NCBI RefSeq assembly: GCF_034718895.1
Contig: NZ_JAYERP010000001.1
Coordinates: 4,349,001 to 4,413,000, forward strand
Reading direction: 5' to 3'
DNA length: 64,000 nt
Origin: Paenibacillus phoenicis
GTDB lineage: Bacteria > Bacillota > Bacilli > Paenibacillales > Paenibacillaceae
The translations under genes were made by a program, and so were the position numbers. Below the pieces are notes generated by a model, which did not search any database, had not been told where the DNA came from, and saw only the letters and a program-made list of their open reading frames with translations. Of this stretch, positions 1 to 9,296 are shown one piece after another; the first letter of the stretch is position 1, and each line of letters opens with the position of its first letter.

Positions 1-2
1 TC

Positions 3-263
3 CGCCAAGCCCAGGAGCTGGAGGCGCTGGGTCAAGCAAAAGCGATCGAGTCGATTGCCGCCGCCGAAAAGACGCGGATCGAAATGCTGCGCGACGCTGC
101 TTTAACCGAAGCCGTCCTGGCGTACCAGTCCTTCGAAGCGTTGAAGGAAGTGGCCAAGGGACCGGCCAACAAGGTATTTCTCCCATCGAATGCGATCGAA
201 ACGCTGGGAAGCCTCGGCGCGATCGGCGAAGTGTTCAAAGCTGGCAAGGACGGCAAATCATAA
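3..263 (+). CDS. SPFH/flotillin-like protein, C-terminal end (partial)
   Basis: Only the last 86 codons are present; the gene runs off the left edge. The visible part begins with an Ala/Glu/Lys-rich helix (QELEALGQAKAIESIAAAEK) and ends in a tail containing KEVAKGPANKVFLPSNAIE. Heptad-like alternation of charged and Ala residues, followed by a KVFLPSN-type segment, is how flotillin/SPFH coiled-coil proteins usually end. Such proteins scaffold membrane microdomains. The convergent neighbours are PspA and PspC homologues, and SPFH and PspA genes often sit together in bacilli, which supports an envelope-homeostasis role. The N-terminal SPFH domain is not in view, so the family call rests on the tail and the context. 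Confidence 0.6.
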   Translation, partial: RQAQELEALGQAKAIESIAAAEKTRIEMLRDAALTEAVLAYQSFEALKEVAKGPANKVFLPSNAIETLGSLGAIGEVFKAGKDGKS

Positions 264-278
264 GCTTTCAAATGAAGA

Positions 279-314
279 AGCCCGGCAAGAGATTGTTCTT
301 GCCGGGCTCTTTTT
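279..314 (+). terminator. Intrinsic terminator after the SPFH-like gene
   Basis: A 12-bp perfect stem (AGCCCGGCAAGA with its complement) with a 6-nt loop is followed by a T run. It lies 15 bp after the stop codon. Confidence 0.9.
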
Positions 315-367
315 CATGCTTAACTCGATCGGCGCTCTCTCGGTCGGTTCCTCTATATATGAACGGC

Positions 368-1042
368 TCAGGAATGCCGGTTCGACAATTGCGCCTTCAG
401 ACGTTCCAGCTCTTCGTTGACGGCGGCGGACTGGGTTGTGCCTGCATCCGCGACACCGGCCGTTCTCCCGTAGCTGGCGGAGACTTCTTGCTGAGCTTCC
501 CAGCTCAGGATCTTCTCCTCCATGCGCTCGAAGCCCCGCGCGGCTGCGCCGCTTTCGATGCCGCGGCTAAAGTTCGGCCGTTCGGTCTCGGCTTTGACTT
601 GTACCTTGCGGGCACGGGCTGCCAGCTCGTTACGTTTCTCCTTCAAGCGGGCAAACTCCGCTTTGCCTTCCGCGATGCGAATCTCCAGCTCAGCGACGCG
701 GTCACGGGCCTCCTGCGCTTCTTTGGCGTACAGCTGCGCTTGCTCCTCGTAACGGATTTTCTCCGCAGCCGCATGGCGCGCCGTCACTTCATCGCCTTGC
801 TCCAGAGCGGTCAAAGCCCGAATTTCACTTTGCTTGGCCAGATGCGCGATATCTGCGCTTTTTCGCTCCTGAACGGTCGCGGTCATTTGCTGCTCCTTCA
901 ACAGTTTCTCAGCGGCGGCGATGTCGTCCTCCAGGTTGCGTAAGTATTGGCCGGTCATCAGGACCGGATCCTCCAGTTTGTTTAACACTTCATGAATGGA
1001 AGCCTTGGCCAGATTGGCGATACGATCAAATACGCTGCTCAT
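368..1042 (-). CDS. pspA: PspA/IM30 family membrane-stress protein
   Basis: This 224-residue protein matches the normal length of PspA. It starts with the family's amphipathic helix (SVFDRIANLAKASIHEVLN, about residues 3-21), which binds stressed membrane. A long Glu/Lys/Ala-rich coiled coil follows to about residue 190, then a short C-terminal helix after a Gly/Ala linker. PspA proteins assemble into ESCRT-III-like scaffolds that protect the cytoplasmic membrane. The start has a good ribosome site (AAAGGAGAG). It lies 46 bp downstream of a PspC-domain gene on the same strand, so the two probably form an operon. The facing SPFH-like gene suggests a shared envelope role. Confidence 0.93.
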   Translation of the reverse strand: MSSVFDRIANLAKASIHEVLNKLEDPVLMTGQYLRNLEDDIAAAEKLLKEQQMTATVQERKSADIAHLAKQSEIRALTALEQGDEVTARHAAAEKIRYEEQAQLYAKEAQEARDRVAELEIRIAEGKAEFARLKEKRNELAARARKVQVKAETERPNFSRGIESGAAARGFERMEEKILSWEAQQEVSASYGRTAGVADAGTTQSAAVNEELERLKAQLSNRHS

Positions 1043-1088
1043 TGGAATCTCTCCTTTAGGGTTAATAGAGTTTGGGAACTTTCACAGA

Positions 1089-1313
1089 TCAAAACGGGGA
1101 AAACGGATCATCGTAGCTGTAGCTGCCGATCGGTTCCTTGGGAACGATGAGGCTTGCGATCAGGTACAGGGCTACGACGGTGCCAAAGCTGAAGAATACC
1201 GCAACGACGGCGATCAGCCGCACGACCGTGGAGTCAACCCCAAGCCATTGGGCGAGCCCGCCGCACAGGCCGCTCAGTTGCTTATCCGTTGCCGAACGAT
1301 ACAGTTTTCTCAT
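1089..1313 (-). CDS. pspC: PspC-domain membrane protein
   Basis: A 74-residue protein. Residues 2-60 match the PspC domain: RKLYRSATDKQLSGLCGGLAQWLGVD, then a hydrophobic helix (VVRLIAVVAVFFSFGTVVALYLIASLIVP). PspC partners of PspA are small membrane proteins thought to sense or transmit envelope stress. I chose the ATG at 1313 because a GAG-type ribosome site lies about 9 bp upstream; an in-frame TTG six bases earlier is too close to it. The gene precedes pspA on the same strand. The short acidic-aromatic tail (SYSYDDPFSPF) is poorly conserved in the family. Confidence 0.9.
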   Translation of the reverse strand: MRKLYRSATDKQLSGLCGGLAQWLGVDSTVVRLIAVVAVFFSFGTVVALYLIASLIVPKEPIGSYSYDDPFSPF

Positions 1314-1562
1314 GGTCAACCACTCGCTTTCATTTATTTTTAAGTCAATAGGATCATGGGGACTGAGTCTCGATTGAACGAATGTGTTATCCGTTGTTCA
1401 TGTCTTCATTCTACCGGGAATGGCGGCAGGGCATAACGGGCTGGGGACGGTTTGTGAACTGGACCTTGGTCGGGCCGGTTCCTCGTCTGGAAGTCGGGGC
1501 AGGGGCTTGGGCGCGGGAGGGATTCTGGCAAGTGAAATGAAAAAAAGCTTGACGTCACGCCT

Positions 1563-1577
1563 ATGTAAGCGCTTATT
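1563..1577 (+). promoter_or_regulatory. Candidate cre (CcpA) site upstream of the YesM-type kinase
   Basis: ATGTAAGCGCTTATT fits the Bacillus catabolite-responsive element WTGNAANCGNWNNCW with one mismatch. It sits 52 bp before the kinase start, which suits carbon-catabolite control of a sugar-uptake locus. No binding is shown. Confidence 0.5.
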
Positions 1578-1628
1578 GCGGGAAGTGGACGTTTTCGTTA
1601 TAGTGTTGTGCATAAGGGAGGGGCGCCG

Positions 1629-3428
1629 ATGTTTTTTTCGCTACGCAATCGGCTGATTGCCGTATTTGTCGTCTTATTGGTCATTTCCTTCTGCGTCATG
1701 TTCCTGATCAGCTATAACAAGTCCAGCGCGATCTTGCGCTCTGACAGCGAAACGGCGGCATTGGAAAAAATGACGGCCTACACCGCACTCATCAACTCCA
1801 CGATTGGCCAAATCTACGATTTCTCCTCAGTGATCTATAACAGTGACATCACGAACGACTGGAGCGAATTCGTCTCCGATCCCACGCAGTCCGAAGGGCA
1901 GAAGATGCTGAAAAATATCCAGCTCAGCAAATTTTTGACGCGGACGGTGAACAACTATTCCATCATCGCCACCGCCTCGATTTATCGCAAAGACGGGCTG
2001 TATGTCGGTCTGGACAACCAGATCTTGCAGGACCCGTCGTTTTTGGAGACGGACTGGTATCGAAATTTTTACGAGTCTGAGCAGCATTGGGCCCCGGCGG
2101 CGGTGGATCCGTTTGAACCGGTGCGTTTGAAGGAGCATGAGGTCATCAGCTTCCTGATCCCGATCGGGACGTTCAGCGTTTCCCAAGCTACCGCCATCAT
2201 GAAGGTGAACGTTCGCGCTGAATACTTCAAGGACCCGCTCAGCCAGGTGCATCTCGGAACCCATGGTACGATTTTTTTGCTTAGCGGCGAAGGTGAACCG
2301 CTGTTAGGCCAGCCGTTATCAGATTTCAGCGAACCGGTCCTGAACAAGCTGGGGGAGATCCGGGAGCGGGGGCCGCGGGAAGGCGTATTTTATGCCAAAC
2401 CTCAGGGCGAGGACATGATCTACGTCTATAAAAAACTGCAATTTAACGATTGGATGCTCGTTGGGGCGGTCTCGGAAAATGAACTGCTGGCCAACCTGAT
2501 CAATCTGAAATCAGGGATTTTGGTGGCGACCGGGACACTGTTGGTGTTCGCTGTCCTTGCGGCCGTCTGGATTTCCTACAGCATTACCAAACCGCTGGGC
2601 GGCTTGGTGGCAGCGATGCGGCTTGTCCAGCGCGGGGAGTTCGCCCAGGCGGAGCAGCGTATTCCTGAGCGGCAGCAGGTGAACCATGAGGTCGGGTTCG
2701 TGACGGCCACGTTCCGTAACATGATTGTACGGCTGCGCGCCCATTTGAAAAGCGAGTTTGAATTGAAGCTGCGCCGGCAACAGGCGGAATATCGGGCGCT
2801 GCTGATGCAGATTAATCCGCATTTTTTGTTTAACACGTTGGAGTTACTCAGCAGTCTGGTGATCCAGAGGCGAACGGATGATGCAGTTGACGTTATCGAA
2901 TCGCTAGGCAAAATGCTGCGCTTCTCGCTGAATGCCAAAAGCGATCTGATCCCGTTGCGTGACGAAGTGACGTATACCGAATCTTTCGCTGCGATTCTGC
3001 ACCATCGGTTTGCGGAACAGCTGGATTTGACGCTGGAGAACGCGGTGCCGGACCGTCCGGTGTATATCGTGAAGTTTATTTTGCAGCCGCTTGTGGAAAA
3101 TGCCGTGAAATACAGTCAGGTCAAAAACGACGTTGCCGTTGTGCGCATCCGGATTTGGGAGGAGGATCAACGGCTGCTCTTGCAGGTGGCCGACAACGGA
3201 GTTGGCATGGAGCCGGACTTGGTGCGGCAGCTGAACGAGGAGTACCAGCATTCCCAACTGGAGCAGGTATTAAGCACCGGCGGGAGACAGATCGGCTTGC
3301 GGAATATTTTGGCTCGGTGTGCGCTTTATTATGGAGCTGGCTTTGCGTTTTCGATTCAATCGGCGTCCGGGGAAGGGACGACGATCACACTGAGTTTGCC
3401 GATAGGGGAGGGAAATGCGGATGTATAA
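1629..3428 (+). CDS. YesM-family sensor histidine kinase
   Basis: A 599-residue membrane sensor kinase. Transmembrane helix 1 spans about residues 7-30, an extracytoplasmic sensor about 31-290, and transmembrane helix 2 about 295-317. A HAMP region and the His_kinase domain follow, with the phospho-acceptor in QINPHFLFNTLE (His398). The HATPase domain has an N box (LVENAVKYS, near 489) and a G box (VADNGVGM, near 521). This is the YesM class that pairs with AraC-type regulators to detect extracellular oligosaccharides. I chose the ATG at 1629 because AAGGGAGGGG precedes it; an upstream in-frame GTG has none. The stop overlaps the regulator gene by 14 bp, so the two are translationally coupled. 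Confidence 0.95.
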   Translation: MFFSLRNRLIAVFVVLLVISFCVMFLISYNKSSAILRSDSETAALEKMTAYTALINSTIGQIYDFSSVIYNSDITNDWSEFVSDPTQSEGQKMLKNIQLSKFLTRTVNNYSIIATASIYRKDGLYVGLDNQILQDPSFLETDWYRNFYESEQHWAPAAVDPFEPVRLKEHEVISFLIPIGTFSVSQATAIMKVNVRAEYFKDPLSQVHLGTHGTIFLLSGEGEPLLGQPLSDFSEPVLNKLGEIRERGPREGVFYAKPQGEDMIYVYKKLQFNDWMLVGAVSENELLANLINLKSGILVATGTLLVFAVLAAVWISYSITKPLGGLVAAMRLVQRGEFAQAEQRIPERQQVNHEVGFVTATFRNMIVRLRAHLKSEFELKLRRQQAEYRALLMQINPHFLFNTLELLSSLVIQRRTDDAVDVIESLGKMLRFSLNAKSDLIPLRDEVTYTESFAAILHHRFAEQLDLTLENAVPDRPVYIVKFILQPLVENAVKYSQVKNDVAVVRIRIWEEDQRLLLQVADNGVGMEPDLVRQLNEEYQHSQLEQVLSTGGRQIGLRNILARCALYYGAGFAFSIQSASGEGTTITLSLPIGEGNADV

Positions 3429-5007
3429 CGTGCTGCTGGTTGATGATGAACGGGAGATTCGTCAAGGACTAAGGCTAAAAATCGATTGGCAGCAGCTGGG
3501 CCTCCAGATCGCCGGGGAAGCGGGGAATGGTCAGGAGGCGCTGGAGTGGCTTCAGACCGGGGACTGCGACATTATCATTACCGATATGCGCATGCCGATC
3601 ATGGACGGGGTGGAGCTGCTCGAAAGCTGTTCCCGGCAATATCCGGATATTCGTCTGATCGTGCTGACGGGATATGACGATTTTCAGTATGCCCATGCGG
3701 CGATCAAAAATCGCGCCAGCGACCTGCTGCTCAAGCCGGTGACGCGGAGCGAACTGGCCGGAGCCTTGGGCAGGGTCGCTTCTGAGCTGGACCAGGAGCG
3801 CTCGGCGCAGTCGGAGCGGAAGCTGGCGGAATGGAAGCTGTCCCGCTACTTGGAGGAAATGAAGGAGCAATTTATTCAGAGCGTGATCCGAGCTTATCCA
3901 GGCAACAGCCACCTGTGGCCGGAACGGGTTCGGTTGTTTGACTTAAATGAACTGGCGGAGCAACCGGTGCGTTTTGTGGCGATCGGGTTACCGCCGGCAC
4001 CGGAAGAAGCGCCGGAGGAATCCGGCCTGCGTCTGCCGTTTGAGCTGCTTTGCCGCGAGCTGGCGGGTACAACCGGTTCTGCTCCCGGTATCCCGGTCTT
4101 TCGGGAAGCGAAGCATCCTGACTTGCTGTTTGCCATCGTGCCGGGCGACACGGCCGCTGTGCAAAGCTTCTCCAGCCAAGTGGCTGATATTGTCCGCAGC
4201 TATTTGAAACAGAAGGCGCTGGTGATGGCCGGCGAACCCGTGCAAGGTCTGGAGGCATGGCGGGAGGGGTACCTTTCCTCCGTGCTGGCCTGGTATATGA
4301 GCCGGCACACGCAGCAAGCCGGAGCGGAGCCTACGCGGGGCCCGGCGGATCCGGCACAGCTGGCGGCCCAGGACAAGCTGAAGCTGCTGCAGCGGCATTT
4401 GGCCGACGGCCGCAAGGCAGCGTTTGAGAAGCTGGTGGAGGAGGAGCTCGCCGCCGCGCTGGCGTTCTCGCACCCGCAGTTTATCAAGCTGATTTTCCAA
4501 TGCTGCTTGGCCATCGAAGCGGCAGCGGATGCCATGGGGCTTGCGCTGCGGGAGAAGGACGAGATCTGGTTGGATCCGGAGCGAGTATGGGGGCTCGGCA
4601 CCGTATCCAAAGCCTGCGGGTTCCTGTATGGGCTGGCGGAGCCGCTGTTTTCGCTGAAGAAGGGGGACAGCACGAGGGAGGAGCCCTCCATCGTGGAAGC
4701 GATGAAGGAAATGATCGAGCTGAATTACATGAACGATCTGAACCTGTCGCAAATCGCCGAGCAGTACCACTATAACCTGTCCTATTTGTCCGATCTGTTT
4801 AAAACAAAAACCGGCAAATCCTTTCTCCAATACCTGACCGATGTACGCATGAACAAAGCGGTGCAGCTGCTTGACGAAACCCCGCTGTCCTTAAGCGATA
4901 TCGCGGAGCTGACGGGCTTCTCCAATGCCAGCTACTTCAGCACGAAATTCAAGAAGGTATTTGGCATCAGTCCGTCCGAGTACCGGCAGAAGGATAAGAA
5001 CATCTAA
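3415..5007 (+). CDS. YesN-family response regulator with AraC DNA-binding domain
   Basis: A 530-residue protein. An N-terminal receiver domain (residues 1-120) has the acidic pair in LLVDDERE and phosphorylatable Asp57 in TDMRMP. A long, poorly conserved middle region follows. A C-terminal AraC/XylS double helix-turn-helix occupies about 425-525 (LNLSQIAEQYHYNLSYLS and LSLSDIAELTGFSNASYFST). It overlaps the kinase gene by 14 bp and is surely its cognate regulator. The following importer and glycosidase genes are its probable targets. The ATG at 3415 follows GGGGAGGG; an ATG six bases later is also possible. Confidence 0.95.
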   Translation: MRMYNVLLVDDEREIRQGLRLKIDWQQLGLQIAGEAGNGQEALEWLQTGDCDIIITDMRMPIMDGVELLESCSRQYPDIRLIVLTGYDDFQYAHAAIKNRASDLLLKPVTRSELAGALGRVASELDQERSAQSERKLAEWKLSRYLEEMKEQFIQSVIRAYPGNSHLWPERVRLFDLNELAEQPVRFVAIGLPPAPEEAPEESGLRLPFELLCRELAGTTGSAPGIPVFREAKHPDLLFAIVPGDTAAVQSFSSQVADIVRSYLKQKALVMAGEPVQGLEAWREGYLSSVLAWYMSRHTQQAGAEPTRGPADPAQLAAQDKLKLLQRHLADGRKAAFEKLVEEELAAALAFSHPQFIKLIFQCCLAIEAAADAMGLALREKDEIWLDPERVWGLGTVSKACGFLYGLAEPLFSLKKGDSTREEPSIVEAMKEMIELNYMNDLNLSQIAEQYHYNLSYLSDLFKTKTGKSFLQYLTDVRMNKAVQLLDETPLSLSDIAELTGFSNASYFSTKFKKVFGISPSEYRQKDKNI

Positions 5008-5012
5008 AAAAA

Positions 5013-5057
5013 GTAAAAGTCCAACGCCCAAAGAAATTGGATTCTTCTCCTTTTTTG
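5013..5057 (+). terminator. Weak terminator-like hairpin between yesN-type gene and binding protein
   Basis: AGTCCAA can pair with TTGGATT, flanked by A-rich and T-rich tracts ending in TTTTTT. The stem has a mismatch, so termination is probably partial. It may separate regulator and transporter expression. Confidence 0.4.
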
Positions 5058-5110
5058 TATGCGCTACCATTTAATCAGCAAGACCATTCTCATGAAGGGG
5101 GAAGGAAGAG

Positions 5111-6466
5111 ATGAAGAAGACGAAGGCGATGTTGTTGGCCAGTTTGTTTCTTGTTACGGCCATCTTGGTCTCGGCGTGCGGCTCCGGTAACAACAATGCC
5201 GGGAGTGTAACTACGGGGAATACGAACCAGCCGTCGGAGGCAGGAGGCGCCGCCAGCGAGGAGCAAGTTGAGCTTCGCGTCATGTGGTGGGGGGACCAAA
5301 CCCGGGCTGACATTACCACGGCCATGCTGAAGAAGTTCGAGGAGAAACACCCGAACATCAAGGTGATCCCCGAGTTTTCTCCTTTTGATGGATATTTCGA
5401 TAAGCTGAATACGCAGCTGGCATCGGGGACGGCCCCGGACCTGTTTACGTTAGGGAGCAATATCTTGGAATATGCCACACGGGATGTACTGCTGGATATC
5501 ACTCCGTACGTCGGCAATGAAGTCGATACCAGCAAAATTTCGCCGCAGCTCATCAACGTGAATACGTTTGATGGTAAGCTGCGGGGGATCTCGATTGGGG
5601 CGAACTCGACAGCGATTCTCGCGAATACGGCGCTGTTTGAGAAAGCCGGTCTTCCTTTGCCGACGAAGGAATGGACTTGGGACGATTTTATCAAGATCAA
5701 TGAACAGATTGCGGCTACCGGTAAAGACATTTACGGCTCTTACGATTATTCCGGCGAGATGGACCAGTTTGGGGTATACCTGACTCAGCGGGACAAGATG
5801 ATCTACAATGAGCCGGAGAAGAAGCTGGGCTTCGAGGCGGCGGACGTCGCCGAGTGGTTCACGCTCTGGGAAGGCATGCGCAAAGCCGGCAGCATCGTTA
5901 CGCCGGAGCTGCAAATTTCGGCCGATCCGGACGATACAAGCATGTCCCTGGTGACGAAAGGCCAAGTGGCGATGCAGTTTATTCCGACGAACCAGTTTGC
6001 TGATTTCCAAAAAATGTCCCAGGATAAGCTGACGCTCATCCCGGTTCCGATGGGACCAAACGGCAGCATGATCTCCGTTCAATCGAGCCAGAACATCGTG
6101 GGTTATGCCAATACCAAGCATCCGAAGGAAGTAGCGATGCTGATGGACTTCTGGGTGAACGATCCGGACGCAGCCAAAATCCTTGGCAACAACCGCGGCG
6201 TGCCAGTCTCCTCGGAGATGCGGGCCGTACTGAAGGCGGAGGCTTCCGAAACGGATAAAGTGGTATACGATTACCTGGATATCGTGGCGGTGGATGATGT
6301 CGACCTGTTGTACAACGTTCCGGGCTCCAACGAGTTTAAGCAAGAGCTGCTGAAAGCCAGCCAGAACGTGGCATTCGGACGGATGGACATCGCGAAGGCA
6401 GCAGAAGATTTTTATGCACAGGGACAAAAAATCTTACAGGCAAACTTAAGTGCAACGACAAATTAA
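5111..6466 (+). CDS. Sugar ABC transporter substrate-binding lipoprotein (family 1)
   Basis: A 451-residue lipoprotein. The signal peptide ends in the lipobox LVSACGSG (lipidated Cys23), then a low-complexity Gly/Asn/Thr linker. The mature protein begins with VELRVMWWGDQTRADITTAMLKKF, typical of extracellular solute-binding protein family 1 for oligosaccharides. It would capture sugar outside the membrane and deliver it to the two permeases that follow. A GGGGGAAGGAAG ribosome site precedes the ATG. No ATPase gene is nearby, so an MsmX-like shared ATPase elsewhere is likely, as is usual for this family in Firmicutes. The substrate cannot be read from the sequence. Confidence 0.93.
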   Translation: MKKTKAMLLASLFLVTAILVSACGSGNNNAGSVTTGNTNQPSEAGGAASEEQVELRVMWWGDQTRADITTAMLKKFEEKHPNIKVIPEFSPFDGYFDKLNTQLASGTAPDLFTLGSNILEYATRDVLLDITPYVGNEVDTSKISPQLINVNTFDGKLRGISIGANSTAILANTALFEKAGLPLPTKEWTWDDFIKINEQIAATGKDIYGSYDYSGEMDQFGVYLTQRDKMIYNEPEKKLGFEAADVAEWFTLWEGMRKAGSIVTPELQISADPDDTSMSLVTKGQVAMQFIPTNQFADFQKMSQDKLTLIPVPMGPNGSMISVQSSQNIVGYANTKHPKEVAMLMDFWVNDPDAAKILGNNRGVPVSSEMRAVLKAEASETDKVVYDYLDIVAVDDVDLLYNVPGSNEFKQELLKASQNVAFGRMDIAKAAEDFYAQGQKILQANLSATTN

Positions 6467-6484
6467 CCGGCCTGTCACACGAAA

Positions 6485-6512
6485 GAGGGGATCCGTTGGG
6501 TTCCCCTTTTTC
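6485..6512 (+). terminator. Hairpin between binding-protein and permease genes
   Basis: GGGGATCC and GGTTCCCC form a stem with one mismatch and a 4-nt loop, followed by TTTTTC. Such partial terminators often raise binding-protein mRNA above permease mRNA. Confidence 0.75.
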
Positions 6513-6549
6513 TGAACCCAAGGAATGATGGTTACGGAGGTGTTTACTT

Positions 6550-7500
6550 ATGGATTCGGTGACAGGTGTGGCAACCCAAACGATGGTAAAGCCAAAACGA
6601 CGTCGATCCCTGAAACGGAACTTGACGGGTTATTTGTTTCTGCTGCCCTGGTTGATTGGATTTTTTTGCATGGCGATTGGGCCGATTCTGGCTTCGCTGT
6701 ATTTGTCCTTTACGAACTATAACATGTTGAAAGCGCCCGCTTGGATTGGGCTTCAGAATTTTACGGAGATGTTTACGGGAGATGCCACGTTTACCCATTC
6801 GTTGAAGCTGACATTTCAATACGTGTTCCTCTCCGTTCCTCTGCGGTTGGTGTTCGCACTGGCGGTCGCGATTATTTTGAATAAAGGGTTACGGCTGCTT
6901 GGCCTATATCGGACCGTCTATTACATCCCTTCGTTGTTAGGGGGGAGCGTGGCGATTGCGGTGGTTTGGAAAAAAATCTTCTCCGGTGACGGGTTGTTTA
7001 ACCGGTTCCTCGGGATTTTTCATATTGATGCCCCCGATTGGGTGGCCAATCCGAGCTACATTATTTATTCCATCGTCGCGCTGTCGGTTTGGCAATTTGG
7101 CTCGTCGATGGTGATTTTCCTGGCGGGACTGAAGCAGATCCCGGGGGAAATCTACGAGGCTGCGGCGGTGGACGGCATCAGCCGGACGCGTCAGTTTCTG
7201 CGGATCACGCTGCCGCTGTTGTCGCCGGTTATCCTGTTTAACCTGGTGATGAACATGATCAGCTCGTTCCAGGTGTTTACCTCCGGGTACATTATCGGGG
7301 ACGGTCATGGCGGGCCGATCGACTCGACGATGTTCTACTCGCTGTACCTGTATTTGAAGGGGTTCTCTTACTTTAATATGGGTTACGCCTCGGCTATGGC
7401 TTGGGTGATGCTGGTGATTATCGGTATTTTTACGGCGATCGTGTTCGCTTCCTCCAAGTATTGGGTTTATTACGGCGACGGCAAGGACGAAAGGGGCTGA
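6550..7500 (+). CDS. Sugar ABC transporter permease (MalF/UgpA type)
   Basis: A 316-residue inner-membrane protein with a basic N-terminus (KPKRRRSLKRN) and six predicted membrane helices, the first near residues 27-49 (GYLFLLPWLIGFFCMAIGPIL). The cytoplasmic coupling loop carries the EAA motif (YEAAAVDGISRTRQFLRI, about 205-222) that docks on the ATPase. It forms the translocation channel with the next gene's product. The start follows ACGGAGGT by a good distance. It is co-oriented with the binding-protein gene and six bases ahead of the second permease, as in a standard carbohydrate importer operon. Confidence 0.94.
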   Translation: MDSVTGVATQTMVKPKRRRSLKRNLTGYLFLLPWLIGFFCMAIGPILASLYLSFTNYNMLKAPAWIGLQNFTEMFTGDATFTHSLKLTFQYVFLSVPLRLVFALAVAIILNKGLRLLGLYRTVYYIPSLLGGSVAIAVVWKKIFSGDGLFNRFLGIFHIDAPDWVANPSYIIYSIVALSVWQFGSSMVIFLAGLKQIPGEIYEAAAVDGISRTRQFLRITLPLLSPVILFNLVMNMISSFQVFTSGYIIGDGHGGPIDSTMFYSLYLYLKGFSYFNMGYASAMAWVMLVIIGIFTAIVFASSKYWVYYGDGKDERG

Positions 7501-7505
7501 GAGAG

Positions 7506-8345
7506 ATGGTGTTGAGGCTAAGCTTAAGCAAACTGTGGAGACACGTGGTGGTGATCGTGATCGGGACGATCATGATTTATCCGGTGTTGTGGATGATCAG
7601 CAGCTCGTTCAAGCCAAACGCGGAAATCTTCTCGGACATGGGATTGTGGCCGGATTCCTTCACGTTCTCCAATTACGTTAACGGCTGGCGGGGGATTCAG
7701 GGGTATTCATTTGGGCATTTCCTGATCAATTCCTTTATTATTGCGGCGCTGGCGGTGATTGGCAACGTAATCTCCTGCTCGCTGGCGGCCTTTGCCTTTG
7801 CGCGTTTGAATTTTGCGGGTCAGAAATTCTGGTTCAGCATGATGCTGATGACGCTGATGCTGCCGTTTCAAGTGACGCTCATTCCGCAATATATTCTGTT
7901 CCACACGTTTGGATGGGTGAATACGTTTCTTCCGCTCGTTGTGCCGAAGTTTTTTGCATTGGATGCGTTTTTCGTGCTGCTGATGGTGCAGTTTATTCGC
8001 GGGTTACCGATGGAATTGGACGAAAGCGCCCGGATCGACGGCTGTGGACCTTGGCAGATATACTTGCGGATCATTATGCCGCTGTGCGTACCGGCGGTGA
8101 TTACAACGTCGATCTTTACGTTCTACTGGACGTGGGACGACTTCTTTGGGCAAATGATTTACCTGAACAGTCCTAAGCTGTTTACGGTAATGATCGGTTT
8201 GCGCTCGTTAATTGACTCCACCAGCACGTCGAACTGGGGCTCGTTGATGGCGATGTCGACGGTGGCGGTTGCGCCGGTCATCGTGATCTTCCTGATCTTC
8301 CAGCGTTATATCGTCGAAGGAATCTCGACGACGGGGCTGAAGTAA
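7506..8345 (+). CDS. Sugar ABC transporter permease (MalG/UgpE type)
   Basis: A 279-residue inner-membrane protein with an N-terminal helix (VVVIVIGTIMIYPVLWMISSSFKPN), about six membrane spans and the coupling-loop motif DESARIDGCGPWQIYLRIIMPL (about 180-201). The ATG at 7506 lies five bases after the first permease's stop and follows AAAGGGG; an upstream in-frame ATG at 7401 would overlap that gene heavily. Together the two permeases form the heterodimeric channel. Length and order (binding protein, MalF-like, MalG-like) are typical of CUT1 importers. Confidence 0.94.
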   Translation: MVLRLSLSKLWRHVVVIVIGTIMIYPVLWMISSSFKPNAEIFSDMGLWPDSFTFSNYVNGWRGIQGYSFGHFLINSFIIAALAVIGNVISCSLAAFAFARLNFAGQKFWFSMMLMTLMLPFQVTLIPQYILFHTFGWVNTFLPLVVPKFFALDAFFVLLMVQFIRGLPMELDESARIDGCGPWQIYLRIIMPLCVPAVITTSIFTFYWTWDDFFGQMIYLNSPKLFTVMIGLRSLIDSTSTSNWGSLMAMSTVAVAPVIVIFLIFQRYIVEGISTTGLK

Positions 8346-8391
8346 GCTGACAGGACGGTGAACTGTACACGACTTCTAGGAGGGATTGGTT

Positions 8392-9282
8392 ATGACCTTG
8401 GCGTTATCGGACATCCATATTCGGGATCCGTTCCTCCTGCCGATGCCGGCGGAAGGCAAATATTATATGTACGGCACGATCGGAGAGACGTGCTGGAAGG
8501 GCAAACCGCGCGGGTTTGACGTTTGCGTGAGCACGGATTTGGCGGCATGGGAAGGTCCTTACCCGGCGTTCCGCCCGGAGCCGGATTTCTGGTCGGACTT
8601 CAACTACTGGGCGCCGGAGGTGCATGAGTGGCAGGGGCGCTACTACATGTTCGCCACCTTCAAGGCAGACGGCCGATGCCGGGGCACGCAAACGCTGGTG
8701 GCGGACAGCCCGCTGGGCCCGTTCCAGCCGCTTGGGGACGGGCCGTTGACGCCGCGCGATTGGGAGTGCTTGGACGGGACATTTTACGTCGACCCGCAGG
8801 GCGAGCCCTGGATGGTGTTCTGCCATGAATGGGTACAGGTGCAGGATGGGGAGATTTGCGCGGTGCGTCTAAGCCGCGAGCTGGACCGGGCGGTGTCTGA
8901 GCCTGTGCTATTGTTCCGGGCTTCGGAGGCACCATGGGCCGAAGGGATTCGCGGCGGGGCCAATTACGTCACGGACGGCCCCTTCCTGTACCGCGCTGAT
9001 AACGGCGAGCTGCTGCTGCTCTGGTCCAGCTTTAGCGACGGCGGCTACACGATCGGCTGCGCTCGTCAAGCTGGTGGAGACATTACCGGCCCGTGGGTGC
9101 AGGACACAGAGCCGTTGTATAAACGGGATGGCGGCCACGGGATGGTGTTCCGCACGTTCGCGGGCGAGCTGCGACTGGCGATTCATACGCCAAACGACAG
9201 CCCCAATGAACGTCCGATCTTCATCCCGGTGACGGAGCAGGACGGGCGATTATACGCGCATCCGAAAGAAGTGCAGAGATAG
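8392..9282 (+). CDS. Glycoside hydrolase family 43-type protein
   Basis: A 296-residue cytoplasmic protein without a signal peptide, the length of a single five-bladed beta-propeller GH43 domain. IHIRDPFLLP near the N-terminus holds the presumed catalytic base Asp. ECLDGTFYVDPQGEPWMVFCHEW carries the second conserved acidic residue. The DGGHGMVFRTF...LAIHTPN ending is characteristic of the bacterial branch that removes arabinose or xylose units from imported oligosaccharides. The start follows AGGAGGG. Its place behind the importer suggests it processes the transported sugar. The exact bond cannot be read from sequence. Confidence 0.85.
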   Translation: MTLALSDIHIRDPFLLPMPAEGKYYMYGTIGETCWKGKPRGFDVCVSTDLAAWEGPYPAFRPEPDFWSDFNYWAPEVHEWQGRYYMFATFKADGRCRGTQTLVADSPLGPFQPLGDGPLTPRDWECLDGTFYVDPQGEPWMVFCHEWVQVQDGEICAVRLSRELDRAVSEPVLLFRASEAPWAEGIRGGANYVTDGPFLYRADNGELLLLWSSFSDGGYTIGCARQAGGDITGPWVQDTEPLYKRDGGHGMVFRTFAGELRLAIHTPNDSPNERPIFIPVTEQDGRLYAHPKEVQR

Positions 9283-9296
9283 GTGAGGTGGGACAG